Source: Yoonia sp. | Lineage (GTDB): Bacteria; Pseudomonadota; Alphaproteobacteria; Rhodobacterales; Rhodobacteraceae | Direction: 5' to 3' | Assembly (NCBI RefSeq): GCF_017854565.1 | Contig: NZ_JAFMHJ010000030.1 | Span: forward strand, 1-41,830 | DNA: 41,830 nucleotides | Shown here: piece after piece, positions 32,888 to 41,163 of the stretch | Numbering within the stretch: the stretch's first letter is position 1 | Layout: every line of letters begins with the position of its first letter | The notes under the pieces: model-generated | Told to the model about the DNA's origin: nothing | The model's database searches: none | Seen by the model: the letters and a program-made list of their open reading frames with translations, nothing else | Made by a program: the position numbers and the translations under genes

Positions 32888-33340
32888 CTACTTTTCAAAC
32901 ACGGCTTTCAGCATCGCCGCCATTGCATCTGCATCGCGTTGATCAAATGCGTCGGGTTGGTTGCTATCAATGTCAAAGACACCGATCAGCGCGCCTGCCG
33001 CGTTCAACACGGGCAGCACCAGTTCGGATCGTGTGCTGCTGGCGCAGGCAATATGGCCGGCAAACGCATCGACATCCGGGACCAACTGCACGGTCCGCGT
33101 CCGCGCAGCAGCGCCACACACACCGCGGGTGAACGGAATGACAAGGCAGCCGTGCCCGCCCTGATAGGGGCCGATCTTTAATATCCCGGGCGCCGTGACC
33201 CGGTAAAATCCGGTCCAGTCAAAACGATCATCGCTGTGATGCACCTCGCAGGCGACAGTCGCCATGAGCGCGACGGCGTCATCTTCGCCAGCGGTCAGGG
33301 CCGCGATGGTTTGGGCTAGGGTAGGATAGTCGACACGCAT
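32888..33340 (-). CDS. GAF-domain protein, free methionine-(R)-sulfoxide reductase-like
   Basis: The 150-residue protein is a single GAF domain of the fRMsr type, which reduces free methionine-R-sulfoxide with electrons from thioredoxin. Catalytic cysteines fit in TRGVCGAAART and GHIACASSTRSELVLPV, with DIDSNQPDAFDQRDADAM near the end. WTGFYRV near residue 40 is also characteristic of this family. It works in the cytoplasm in oxidative damage repair. It lies after the thiolase gene on the same strand, separated by about 90 bases holding two hairpins, so it may be transcribed alone. Confidence is good for the family, lower for the enzyme activity. Confidence 0.85.
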   Translation of the reverse strand: MRVDYPTLAQTIAALTAGEDDAVALMATVACEVHHSDDRFDWTGFYRVTAPGILKIGPYQGGHGCLVIPFTRGVCGAAARTRTVQLVPDVDAFAGHIACASSTRSELVLPVLNAAGALIGVFDIDSNQPDAFDQRDADAMAAMLKAVFEK

Positions 33341-33362
33341 GCGGACACCTTCGGGAGCAAGA

Positions 33363-33409
33363 GGTCCCGGGTCAAGCCCGGGACGGTTGCGCCTCTCACT
33401 ACCTGAGAG
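33363..33409 (-). terminator. Two tandem hairpins between thiolase and GAF-domain genes
   Basis: GTCCCGGG/CCCGGGAC (33363-33370 with 33376-33383, loop TCAAG) and CCTCTCA/TGAGAGG (33391-33397 with 33403-33409) are both perfect. They lie in the gap after the thiolase stop and should end its transcript. The first is a sequence often seen in alphaproteobacterial spacers (recalled). Confidence 0.6.
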
Positions 33410-33429
33410 GGGTGAAAAGTCCAGCCGCG

Positions 33430-34590
33430 CTATGGCCGCTCAATCGCGATGGCTGTGCCTTCGCCGCCGCCGATGCAAATCGCGGCCACACCCCGTTTCA
33501 GCCCGCGTGTTTCCAGCGCATGCAGCAGCGTGACAATGATCCGTGCGCCCGACGCCCCGATGGGGTGCCCCAAAGCGCATGCGCCGCCGTGCACATTGAT
33601 CTTCTCACGCGGCACCCGCATCTCGCGCATGAATGCCATCGGCACCACCGCAAACGCCTCGTTCACCTCCCACAGGTCTACATCGTCAACAGACCAGCCG
33701 ATTTTCGCCAGCAGCTTTTGCGCGGCGGGGACAGGCGCCGTGGTGAACCAGCCGGGCGCCAGCGCGTGGCTTGCATGGCCCAGGATGCGCGCCCGGCCCG
33801 GACCCGCCTGCGCGCCATCGGCCAGCACCAACGCCGCCGCGCCATCGGAAATGCTTGATGAATTGGCCGCAGTCACCGTGCCGCCTTCGCGAAACGCGGG
33901 TTTCAACGTCGGGATCTTCTCGGGCCGGGCCTTTGCGGGTTGCTCATCGGCGCGCACGATCACATCCCCACCGCGCGTGCGCAACGTGACTGCGGCGATC
34001 TCGGGGTCAAACGCGCCGCTGTCCTGTGCGGCCAAGGCATTCGCCAGCGACGCCAACGCATATGCATCCTGATCGGCACGGCTGAACTGAAACTTCTGCG
34101 CGCAATCTTCGGCAAACGTCCCCATCAGACGTCCCTTGTCATAGGCATCCTCCAGCCCGTCCAAAAACATGCTGTCCAGCGCTTGCTGGTGACCGATCCT
34201 TGCTCCGGCACGCATATTGGGCATCAGATAGGGCGCATTTGTCATGCTCTCCATTCCGCCGGCAATCATCAGCTGCGCGCCACCCACTGCGATCTGATCA
34301 AACGCCATCATCGTGGCCTTCATCCCCGATCCGCACATCTTGTTCAGGGTGGTGGCGGGCACATCGTCGCCCAGACCCGCGGCAAATCCGGCCTGCCGGG
34401 CGGGCGCCTGACCTTGCCCCGCAGGCAACACACACCCCATAAGAACCTCATCCACCGTGGTCACACCGGCGCCCGCCATCGCAGCCTTGATCGCGGTGCC
34501 ACCCAATATCGGCGCTGCAACCTCCGCAAACACGCCCTGAAACCCGCCCATCGGCGTACGCGCAGCCCCTGTGATGACAACCTTCTGCAT
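33430..34590 (-). CDS. Acetyl-CoA acetyltransferase (thiolase)
   Basis: The 386-residue protein condenses two acetyl-CoA or cleaves acetoacetyl-CoA. Catalytic residues are visible: C86 (NKMCGSGMKA), NEAF (the Asn-Glu-Ala-Phe motif), GHPIGASGAR (catalytic His) and a late Cys in AAICIGGGEGTA. It starts MQKVVITGAARTPMGGFQG with a strong ribosome binding site AAGGAGAG. Thiolases feed polyhydroxybutyrate synthesis or fatty-acid and ketone-body turnover; no PHB genes are nearby, so the pathway is not set. It diverges from the gamma-glutamyltransferase gene across about 265 bases. Confidence 0.93.
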   Translation of the reverse strand: MQKVVITGAARTPMGGFQGVFAEVAAPILGGTAIKAAMAGAGVTTVDEVLMGCVLPAGQGQAPARQAGFAAGLGDDVPATTLNKMCGSGMKATMMAFDQIAVGGAQLMIAGGMESMTNAPYLMPNMRAGARIGHQQALDSMFLDGLEDAYDKGRLMGTFAEDCAQKFQFSRADQDAYALASLANALAAQDSGAFDPEIAAVTLRTRGGDVIVRADEQPAKARPEKIPTLKPAFREGGTVTAANSSSISDGAAALVLADGAQAGPGRARILGHASHALAPGWFTTAPVPAAQKLLAKIGWSVDDVDLWEVNEAFAVVPMAFMREMRVPREKINVHGGACALGHPIGASGARIIVTLLHALETRGLKRGVAAICIGGGEGTAIAIERP

Positions 34591-34855
34591 TCCCAGCTCT
34601 CCTTTTGATCACGGCCAAGGCTATGACCCACGCACCAAAAGGAAAAGCCCTCAAACGGTCACAATCTTATCACGGTCCCGCCGTGATCACGGGGCAAACA
34701 TACCTCATTGCCAAACGGCTAAACCCGGCGCCACCTGCCAAAAGCCCCCACCTAAGCAGGCGGCGCCGGGACAAAATCCCCCAAATCCCCCTGATATTCC
34801 GATTGCGCCCGACACGCATTCCCCTACGTTCGTGCCAACGAACAAGGGAACCACC

Positions 34856-36433
34856 ATGCGCGACTTTCACAAACCTGGCCGCTCGGCTGTCTATGCAACC
34901 AACGGCATCTGCGCCACGTCGCACCCGCTTGCCGCCAAAGTCGCCGTTCAAATCCTCGAGGCAGGCGGCAACGCCATGGACGCCGCCATCGCAGGCGCGG
35001 TTCTGCTGGGCATCTGCGAACCGCAAATGACCGGCATCGGCGGCGACTGCTTTGTGCTGCTGACCCCTCCGGGCGAAGACCGCGTCGTCGCGATGAACGG
35101 CTCTGGCCGGGCGCCTGCCGGTCTTGACGCCGCAACGCTGCGCGCCAAAGGCCAAACCGTCATCGCCCCCTACAGCGCCGACGCCGTCACGATCCCCGGC
35201 GCAATTGATGCGTTTTGCCAGTTGTCCACAGATTTCGGCAAGCTGGGACTCAAGGCCATCCTCGCCCCCGCGATCCATTACGCCGAAACCGGTGTGCCCG
35301 TCGCGCCCCGCGTCGCGTTCGACTGGGCGCTGGCCACCGACAACCTGCAAGGCAAAGCGCGCGACCTGTATCTGATGAACGGGCAGGCCCCGATCCCCGG
35401 CCAAACCTTTGCCGCGCCCGGTCAGGCCGACGTGCTGCGACGTATCGCCATGAATGGGCGCGCCGCCTTCTACGAAGGTGAAATCGCCGAAGATATGGTC
35501 GCATCCCTGAACGCGCTGGGCGGCACCCATACGCTTGATGACTTCGCTGACACGACCTGCGACTACACCGACCCGGTCACCGGCGGCTACGGCGGGCTGG
35601 ATTTGTTCGAGCATCCGCCGAACGGGCAGGGCGCCACGGCGATCCTGATCCTGAACATACTGAAACATTTCGACATCGCCGGTATGGACCCATGGGGCGC
35701 CGAACGCGCCCACATCGAAGCCGAGGCGACGAAACTTGGCTATGACGCCCGCAACCGGTTCATCGCCGACGCCGATCACACGACCCGGCTGGACCATATG
35801 ACAGCGCCGGAAACAGCCGCGAAACTCGCGGCCCTGATCGACCCCGCCAAAGCGATGCCCGCCGGGCTGCCGGGGGCCGAGGCGGTGCATAAAGACACCA
35901 TTTACATCACCGTGGTGGACAAGGACGGCATGAGCGTCTCGCTGATCTATTCGGTGTTTCATTCATTCGGCGCGGGCATTGCATCGGACAAATTCGGCAT
36001 CCTGTTCCAGAACCGCGGCGCGGGCTTCACCCTCGAAGACGGGCACCCCAACGAGGCGAAGGGCGGCAAACGCCCGATGCACACGATCATTCCCGGCCTG
36101 CTCAAGAAAGATGGCAAACCCTACATGCCCTTCGGCGTTATGGGTGGTGCCTATCAATCCACCGGACACGCCCGGTTCGTCACCAACGTCACCGATTTCG
36201 GGCTGTCCCCCCAAGACGCGATCGACGCCCCCCGGTGCTTTGCGGATGGTCCCGTGCTGAACGTCGAAAACGGCTATAGCGATGCGGTCAAGGCGACGCT
36301 GCGCGATCTTGGTCACAACGTGCAAACGCCGCAAACCGCCATCGGCGGTGCCCAAGCGATCATGATCCACGACACCGGCGTGCTCGAAGCAGGTAGTGAT
36401 CCGCGCAAAGATGGCTGTGCGTTAGGTTACTGA
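34856..36433 (+). CDS. Gamma-glutamyltransferase (YwrD-like, probably cytoplasmic)
   Basis: The 525-residue Ntn-hydrolase family protein should cut or transfer the gamma-glutamyl group of glutathione and related compounds. Visible landmarks are HPLAAKVAVQILEAGGNAMDAA, GIGGDCFVLL, GYGGLDLFEHPPNGQG, and the processing/nucleophile Thr in KDTIYITVVDKDGMSVSL. After self-cleavage there, this gives large and small subunits. No signal peptide is seen, unlike E. coli Ggt. ATG 34856 follows AAGGGAACCACC; the frame is open back to 34571, but its 95 extra residues look like non-coding peptide. With PxpABC downstream (38.6-41.1 kb) it fits a 5-oxoproline/gamma-glutamyl utilisation route. A two-way terminator ends it. 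Confidence 0.88.
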   Translation: MRDFHKPGRSAVYATNGICATSHPLAAKVAVQILEAGGNAMDAAIAGAVLLGICEPQMTGIGGDCFVLLTPPGEDRVVAMNGSGRAPAGLDAATLRAKGQTVIAPYSADAVTIPGAIDAFCQLSTDFGKLGLKAILAPAIHYAETGVPVAPRVAFDWALATDNLQGKARDLYLMNGQAPIPGQTFAAPGQADVLRRIAMNGRAAFYEGEIAEDMVASLNALGGTHTLDDFADTTCDYTDPVTGGYGGLDLFEHPPNGQGATAILILNILKHFDIAGMDPWGAERAHIEAEATKLGYDARNRFIADADHTTRLDHMTAPETAAKLAALIDPAKAMPAGLPGAEAVHKDTIYITVVDKDGMSVSLIYSVFHSFGAGIASDKFGILFQNRGAGFTLEDGHPNEAKGGKRPMHTIIPGLLKKDGKPYMPFGVMGGAYQSTGHARFVTNVTDFGLSPQDAIDAPRCFADGPVLNVENGYSDAVKATLRDLGHNVQTPQTAIGGAQAIMIHDTGVLEAGSDPRKDGCALGY

Positions 36434-36437
36434 CGGC

Positions 36438-36457
36438 GGGCGGGGTTTGCCCCGCCC
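36438..36457. terminator. Bidirectional hairpin between convergent genes
   Basis: GGGCGGGG (36438-36445), loop TTTG, CCCCGCCC (36450-36457), perfect 8-bp stem, in the 26-base gap between the gamma-glutamyltransferase stop and the 3' end of the membrane-protein gene at 36460. It can serve both strands. Confidence 0.7.
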
Positions 36458-36459
36458 CG

Positions 36460-36858
36460 TCACCGCGCCCCGCGCAATGACCGCAAAAATAATCCGATTC
36501 CACCCACCAGCAGCACCAGAATGACGATCAGATCAAATGCGCTCATGCCGCGCAGTTGCAGGGTCATATTTGCGATGACACCAAAGACCAGCGCGACGAT
36601 GGACCCGGCGGCCAGAACCCAGCCGATCCAATTGCGCGCATTGTAAAATATCATGCCCACGCCGAACATGAAGGGGATCAGGATCATGCCGCTGGTCACT
36701 GGCAGCCCGGCCACCCGGAACGCCACACTGCCCATGCCGAAATTCGGGCGCACCACGATCCCATTCAGCAGCAGATACCCGCCACCGATCATCATGATCA
36801 GGCCGATCAGAAAACTGCCGGTGCCGCCATCGTTCCCGCCCGCGCCGCGTCGTGCCAT
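36460..36858 (-). CDS. Small membrane protein of unknown function
   Basis: The 132-residue protein has a glycine-rich N-terminus (MARRGAGGNDGGTGS) and then about four hydrophobic helices (FLIGLIMMIGGGYLLL, TSGMILIPFMFGVGMIFY, IGWVLAAGSIVALVFGVIA, FDLIVILVLLVGGIGLFL) with a basic C-terminus (RSLRGAR). It is a predicted inner-membrane protein. I do not recognise a named family. ATG 36858 (residue 5 of the longest frame) is preferred because GGAGAG lies four bases upstream. The 5' side holds a group of GTAC motifs (36930-36973), which may regulate it. Confidence 0.75.
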   Translation of the reverse strand: MARRGAGGNDGGTGSFLIGLIMMIGGGYLLLNGIVVRPNFGMGSVAFRVAGLPVTSGMILIPFMFGVGMIFYNARNWIGWVLAAGSIVALVFGVIANMTLQLRGMSAFDLIVILVLLVGGIGLFLRSLRGAR

Positions 36859-36929
36859 CAGGCTCTCCACTCAATCAATGGTCCGTGTGTATGCGATCCT
36901 TCGATGGGGTGGAACCCATGCGGTGCAGA

Positions 36930-36973
36930 TGCGTACAGTTGTACGTACACGATATGTACGGGGTCTGTACGCA
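36930..36973. promoter_or_regulatory. Cluster of GTAC motifs with a 9-bp inverted repeat
   Basis: TGCGTACAG (36930-36938) and CTGTACGCA (36965-36973) are exact complements. Between them lie TTGTACGTACAC (itself symmetric, GTACGTAC) and TGTACG. GTAC occurs five times in 44 bases, spaced unevenly. The cluster sits between the stop of the ureidoglycine aminohydrolase gene and the start of the membrane-protein gene, so it could be an operator for the latter or a complex 3' hairpin of the former. No transcription factor can be named. Confidence 0.5.
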
Positions 36974-36986
36974 CTATTTCTGCCTG

Positions 36987-37811
36987 CTACTTCAGCGCCA
37001 TGTGGCGGTTCACGTCCTTGTAAAGCAGGTATCGAAACGGCCCCGGCCCGCCCGCATAACAGGCCTGTGGGCAGAACGCGCGTAACCACATAAAGTCGCC
37101 CGCCTCAACCTCGACCCAATCTTGGTTGAGCCGATAAACTGCTTTGCCTTCAAGCACATACAGCCCGTGTTCCATCACATGCGTCTCAGCAAAGGGGATC
37201 ACGGCACCGGGTTGAAGCGTGACAATATTCACATGCATGTCGTGGCGCATATCGCCGGGATCCACAAAACGGGTCGTGGCCCATTTCCCGTCTGTCCCCG
37301 GCATTGCAGTCGTCGTGCCGATGCTTTCGTCACATACAAAAGCCACGGGCGCATCGATCCCGTCAACCTGTTGATAAGACTTGCGAATCCAATGAAATTT
37401 CGCCAGCGTTTCACCATCGTTCTTAAGCTGCCAATCAGACCCCGCAGGCAAATACGCATAGCCCCCGGTCCCAATCCGATGCCCCTCTCTCCCGATCTGC
37501 AAAGTGACCCCGCCCGCAACCACAAACAGCACGGCCTGTGCGTTTGGGTCGGTTTCTGGCCGTGTGCTGCCACCGCCCGGTGCGACCTCCATGATGTACT
37601 GGCTAAACGTCTCGGCAAAGCCCGAAAGGGGGCGGGCCAGAACCCACGCGCGCGTCTTGTCCCAAAACGGTAGGTTGCTGGTCACAATATCGGTCATGAC
37701 GCCTTTGGGAATAACGGCGTAAGCCTCTGTAAAGACTGCGCGATCTGTCAATAGTTGGGTCTGTGGCGGCAGGCCACCGGTCGGCGCATAATAGGGGCTT
37801 TTTGGCATCAT
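36987..37811 (-). CDS. allE: (S)-ureidoglycine aminohydrolase (bicupin)
   Basis: AllE (UGHY/YlbA) releases ammonia from (S)-ureidoglycine to give (S)-ureidoglycolate in purine degradation. The 274-residue protein has two cupin barrels. The C-terminal active barrel is highly typical: NIVTLQPGAVIPFAETHVMEHG, then YVLEGKAVYRLNQDWVEVEAG and DFMWLRAFCPQACYAGG, with the metal-binding Glu/His/Gln set of the family. No other purine-degradation genes (allantoinase, allantoate amidohydrolase, uricase) are in the window, so the rest of the pathway must be elsewhere. It is followed on the same strand by the GTAC cluster. Two ATGs (37811, 37808) are possible; AAAGG precedes them. Confidence 0.93.
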   Translation of the reverse strand: MMPKSPYYAPTGGLPPQTQLLTDRAVFTEAYAVIPKGVMTDIVTSNLPFWDKTRAWVLARPLSGFAETFSQYIMEVAPGGGSTRPETDPNAQAVLFVVAGGVTLQIGREGHRIGTGGYAYLPAGSDWQLKNDGETLAKFHWIRKSYQQVDGIDAPVAFVCDESIGTTTAMPGTDGKWATTRFVDPGDMRHDMHVNIVTLQPGAVIPFAETHVMEHGLYVLEGKAVYRLNQDWVEVEAGDFMWLRAFCPQACYAGGPGPFRYLLYKDVNRHMALK

Positions 37812-37878
37812 GTGTTCCTTTGATTGCCGACATTAGACCCTATGCCCGTCACCTATGAAAGAGGCGGCAAACCAATAG

Positions 37879-37904
37879 GAACCTTCTGTTTTCTTTGAAG
37901 GTTC
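37879..37904 (-). terminator. Hairpin at the end of the pxp-cupin operon
   Basis: GAACCTT (37879-37885) and AAGGTTC (37898-37904) are exact complements around a 12-base loop. The right arm overlaps the cupin gene's stop codon (37903-37905). No T-run follows but AT-rich bases do (CTATTGGTTT on the minus strand). Confidence 0.4.
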
Positions 37905-38574
37905 AGACGCTGGGCGCCGCTGCAAACGGCAGATGCCCGGTCTTGACCCAGACCTTTGCACCGTTCCTGCCCGCCGTTATTTCGATGGAGTCGCCGTCGG
38001 GGCTGCGCAGCCACGATCCGGCCCGCAAATCATCATCGCCAGCCTGCAGCGTGCCGTCCAAAACCAATAATTCCGCCCCGCCAGCGGCGGCATCCGACCA
38101 GCTTGCCCCGGGTGCCAACGCCAGATAACGCACCGTTTCACGGTCATCTTTATGCAGCGTTTTCAATGTGATACCCTTGGCCTCCGGGGTGAGATCACTT
38201 GCCATGTCGATCCGGAATTGGGTGCGGTCTTTTGGATCGAACTGCCACAGCTTTACGAAAATCACGCAGCCGGCTGCCGCGCCCGGTGTATGCGCGGACG
38301 TCGGCGGGTTGCGAACATAGGTCCCCGCCGGATAATCGCCGTGTTCATCCTGAAACACCCCGCTTAACACGATAAACTCTTCGCCGCCGGTGTGCGTATG
38401 CGCCGAAAACTGACTGCCGGGCGCATAGCGGACAATGCTTGTCGCGCGCGCCACCTCGTCTCCGATCCGGTCGAGCATGCGGCGGTCAACACCGGGAATA
38501 GGGGATGCCTGCCAAGGCAGATCATCAGAGTGGATCAGGGCGCGCTTGGTGAAATCTGCGTTAAGTTCCATCAT
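37903..38574 (-). CDS. ChrR-like two-cupin protein
   Basis: The 223-residue protein has two cupin units (about residues 40-125 and 140-215) with the metal-binding pattern of ChrR-type proteins: [38 protein letters not shown], and a second unit [19 protein letters not shown]. It lacks the N-terminal zinc anti-sigma domain of true ChrR (no H-x3-C-x2-C), so it probably does not hold a sigma factor; a hydrolase or sensor role is possible. It lies seven bases after pxpA and ends the operon. Its role in 5-oxoproline breakdown is unknown. The start at 38574 overlaps an AAGGTAAC ribosome binding site with pxpA's stop. Confidence 0.75.
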   Translation of the reverse strand: MMELNADFTKRALIHSDDLPWQASPIPGVDRRMLDRIGDEVARATSIVRYAPGSQFSAHTHTGGEEFIVLSGVFQDEHGDYPAGTYVRNPPTSAHTPGAAAGCVIFVKLWQFDPKDRTQFRIDMASDLTPEAKGITLKTLHKDDRETVRYLALAPGASWSDAAAGGAELLVLDGTLQAGDDDLRAGSWLRSPDGDSIEITAGRNGAKVWVKTGHLPFAAAPSV

Positions 38575-38580
38575 GTTACC

Positions 38581-39339
38581 TTAAATTGGTGCGAGCGTTA
38601 TGCCTGCGTTTGCCAGATGCGTGCGAATGCCACGCGCCATTTTTACGGCATCTGGCGTATCGCCGTGCAGGCAAATTGTATCAATGCGGCACGGGATTTG
38701 CTTGCCACTTTCGGAAATGATTGCTTCGATTTCGAGCATCGCCAGAATACGGGCCGCTGCAACCTCGGCATCATGCAATACCGCGCCCGGCTTGCTGCGG
38801 TGGACAAGGGTCGCATCATCCTCATAGGCGCGGTCAGCAAAAATCTCACCGGCCCAATTGCAGCCAAGATCACGCACCACGCTTTCCATAGCTGTCGCAG
38901 CCAGCACCATGATGATGATGTCCGGATCGACGTCCAGCGCAGCCTGATAACATGCACGGGCCAAGGTCGTATCGACCGAGGCCATGTTGGACAAGGCGCC
39001 GTGCAGTTTCAAATGGCGCACGGTGCCGCCCGCGCGACGCGCAACGGCCTGTGCCGCACCTAATTGATAGGCCACGGCGTTGGCAATCTCGTCATGGGGC
39101 AACGGCAAGGGCCTGCGCCCGAACCCTTTGAGATCGGCAAATCCCGGATGCGCGCCGATACTGACACCCTTGGCGACCGCCGTTTTCATGGTTTGCGCCA
39201 TGACGTCAGGATCACCGGCATGAAAGCCACAGGCGATATTGGCAGAGGTCACGATATCCAACAGCGCCGCATCATCGCCCATCGTCCAAGGGCCGTACGC
39301 TTCGCCCATATCAGCATTCAGATCAACTTTGCGGATCAT
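38581..39339 (-). CDS. pxpA: 5-oxoprolinase subunit A (LamB/YcsF family)
   Basis: PxpA is the cyclic-amide-opening subunit of the ATP-dependent 5-oxoprolinase, which turns 5-oxoproline (pyroglutamate) into glutamate. The 252-residue protein has the family signature near the N-terminus: VDLNADMGEAYGPWTMGDDAALLD, then SANIACGFHAGDPDVMAQT and GAHPGFADLKGFGRR. Later CLHGDTPDAVKMA completes it. ATG 39339 is preferred (MIRKVDLNADMGE matches the family N-terminus, AAAGG upstream); a longer start at 39360 adds seven residues. It overlaps the end of pxpC and is followed by a cupin gene seven bases later. Confidence 0.92.
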   Translation of the reverse strand: MIRKVDLNADMGEAYGPWTMGDDAALLDIVTSANIACGFHAGDPDVMAQTMKTAVAKGVSIGAHPGFADLKGFGRRPLPLPHDEIANAVAYQLGAAQAVARRAGGTVRHLKLHGALSNMASVDTTLARACYQAALDVDPDIIIMVLAATAMESVVRDLGCNWAGEIFADRAYEDDATLVHRSKPGAVLHDAEVAAARILAMLEIEAIISESGKQIPCRIDTICLHGDTPDAVKMARGIRTHLANAGITLAPI

Positions 39340-40360
39340 ATCGCGGCCTTTCGAGGTCATCGCCGGGTGTCACGCCGCTGATCAACTGATAGCCCAGAAG
39401 GTCGGCGATATCGCGCGGATCGCGGACGCGGGGTTGGCATAGCTGCCGCAACGCGCGGCGTACTGTCTGATCTGACTGGGCTGTCGCATCGGCCTCGGCC
39501 AAAGTGAGAAACTGAAATCGCAGCGCGGCACCGGGCATCGCTTGTGCGACGCGCGGCAGATCACCGGGCACAACTGTCCCGATACGGGGATAGCCGCCGA
39601 TGGTCTGACATTCCGCCAAAAGGATATATGGCACACCTTCGCCGGTCATCTGAATGTCACCCGGCACAATCAGATCGGACAGGATGTTAAGCTGACCCGA
39701 TGTCGCAAAACCGGTGCCTGCGTGGTCCAGCCGAATGCCCTGACGATTCCCGCGCGGGCTGCGCTGAAATGTCGTTTCGGCAAAGCTTTGCAAGGTATCT
39801 GCGGTGAAATAGTCCGTTTGCGGGCCGGGCATAACGCGCACCGTGCCACCATTCAGCCGGTCACTTTGCGGCAGCAGCATTGGCCCGGCAAGCGGATCGG
39901 TGTCGCGGCCCAATTGCAGGGTTTCGCCGATTTCAAGCCTGTGCCCGATACCGGCTGTCAAATGCGTTGCGCGGCTGTCCATGACCGGATCTGTTGTGAT
40001 GCCGCCAGCAAATGCCAGATAACCGTAAACGCCCTTGCGGACGCCGCCGATGGTCAAGCGTTGACCGGCGCGCAGCAGTTGCGTGGTGTTATGCTGTACC
40101 GGGGTGCCGTCGATACTGGCCTGCATTTCGGCACCAGTCAGCGCGATGCGGGTGTCGGCACTGACACTGAACACGCCGCCCATGCCCATCATTTCGAGAA
40201 CGGCGTTCTGGTTGTCGGTTGCCAAGAGCGTGGCGGCCTCCAGCACAGCGAACCGATCCGCCGCACCGCCTTGGGACAGGCCGCGCGCGGTCCAGCCGGG
40301 ACGGCCCAAATCCTGCACCGTTACACCGGGGCCGACGCTATGAATGGTCAATGTCAGCAT
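39323..40360 (-). CDS. pxpC: 5-oxoprolinase subunit C (biotin-dependent carboxyltransferase-like)
   Basis: PxpC (YbgK/KipA family) partners PxpB in phosphorylating or handling the 5-oxoproline intermediate. The 345-residue protein starts MLTLTIHSVGPGVTVQDLGRPG and includes GLSQGGAADRFAVLEAATLL, a YLAFAGGI block, RVMPGPQTDYF and the late segment PRIGTVVPGDLPRVAQAMPG. ATG 40360 overlaps the pxpB stop (TAATG), so the pair is coupled; an upstream ATG at 40378 is less likely. Its 3' end overlaps the start of pxpA. The order pxpB-pxpC-pxpA is the common bacterial operon. Confidence 0.9.
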   Translation of the reverse strand: MLTLTIHSVGPGVTVQDLGRPGWTARGLSQGGAADRFAVLEAATLLATDNQNAVLEMMGMGGVFSVSADTRIALTGAEMQASIDGTPVQHNTTQLLRAGQRLTIGGVRKGVYGYLAFAGGITTDPVMDSRATHLTAGIGHRLEIGETLQLGRDTDPLAGPMLLPQSDRLNGGTVRVMPGPQTDYFTADTLQSFAETTFQRSPRGNRQGIRLDHAGTGFATSGQLNILSDLIVPGDIQMTGEGVPYILLAECQTIGGYPRIGTVVPGDLPRVAQAMPGAALRFQFLTLAEADATAQSDQTVRRALRQLCQPRVRDPRDIADLLGYQLISGVTPGDDLERPRYDPQS

Positions 40361-41091
40361 TAGCTCAGCACCTTGCAAGTGGCGCCGCCATTGGTGTCGG
40401 TATTTTGGTGCAATGTGGCGAATTCGCTGTCCGATATCTGACGAAACGTCACCGCATCGCCGGGCGCCAGCGCAAATGGCTCTGGTGCGTCGGGCCGGTA
40501 GACAGCAAAGGCTGTCTGCCCGATATGCCGCCAGCCGGTGGGCGCGTCAGCGGCAAAGATGATCAGCTGTCGAACAGCGGCCACCAAGGCACCGTTTGGC
40601 ATCTTCTCGGTCAGGCTGGTCTGGCGCGGAATGTCCCAAGCAGGTGGCAACATGCCAAGGTAGGGCTGGCCGGGGGCAAACCCGATGGCAATGACGCGCA
40701 GGGTCTGTGCCTCGATTTCGGCAATGGCCTGTTCCGGGGTGTAACCTGCCAGAGCGGCCGCTTCGGCCAATTGCGGGGCGTAGTCGGGGCCAAAAGCGAC
40801 GGGTATTTGCCAAAGTCGTTTCGGGCTGCCATCTGCGCTGTCCAGCTTGCCGCAGGCGATCTGCAGGGCACGGGTGACGGCCGCCCGGTCGGTCAATTCG
40901 CGGTCAAACGCGACCCGCACCGAGGTCAAGGAAGACGCAACTTCTGTCACGCCGGGCAGGGCCATCGCGTCGACCTGATTGCGAAATGCCAATGCTCTTT
41001 GATTTGCCTGTTCGGATAACTCTCTTGCGAACCGCACAAGAATACCATCCACGCCCAAGGGCCGAAATTCTGGTGGTGGCAACTGAATCAT
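40360..41091 (-). CDS. pxpB: 5-oxoprolinase subunit B (KipI-like)
   Basis: PxpB (243 residues) forms the kinase-like complex of 5-oxoprolinase with PxpC; its relative KipI of Bacillus inhibits the sporulation kinase. Typical blocks are PLGVDGILVRFARELSEQANQ, VPEVASSLTSVRV-like text (VTEVASSLTSVRVAF), IPVAFGPDYAPQLAEAAALAG, IAIGFAPGQPYLGMLP, and ADAPTGWRHIGQT, the last being the conserved S/P-x-x-GW-x-x-IG motif. It is the first gene of the operon. Its promoter should lie in the 72 bases before the phyR relic. Confidence 0.9.
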   Translation of the reverse strand: MIQLPPPEFRPLGVDGILVRFARELSEQANQRALAFRNQVDAMALPGVTEVASSLTSVRVAFDRELTDRAAVTRALQIACGKLDSADGSPKRLWQIPVAFGPDYAPQLAEAAALAGYTPEQAIAEIEAQTLRVIAIGFAPGQPYLGMLPPAWDIPRQTSLTEKMPNGALVAAVRQLIIFAADAPTGWRHIGQTAFAVYRPDAPEPFALAPGDAVTFRQISDSEFATLHQNTDTNGGATCKVLS

Positions 41092-41122
41092 GGCGCTGTA
41101 ATCCGTCTGTCGTTTATCACCC

Positions 41123-41152
41123 TTTAGTGTGAACCCGCCTACGGTTTGTCAA
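41123..41152 (-). promoter_or_regulatory. Candidate promoter of the pxpBCA operon
   Basis: A perfect TTGACA -35 (41152-41147) is followed 18 bases later by ACTAAA (41128-41123), which matches TATAAT at only three positions. The spacing and place (about 30-60 bases before the pxpB ATG) fit, but the -10 is weak. Confidence 0.28.
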
Positions 41153-41163
41153 TGCTGATGGGG

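Noticed and set aside
34571..34855. N-terminal extension of the gamma-glutamyltransferase by 95 residues
   Set aside because: The extension lacks a signal peptide and looks non-coding (KPPPKQAAPGQNPPNPP); the ATG at 34856 has a ribosome site and matches the family start.
34670..35962. 430-codon minus-strand frame opposite gamma-glutamyltransferase
   Set aside because: Antisense shadow with no domain.
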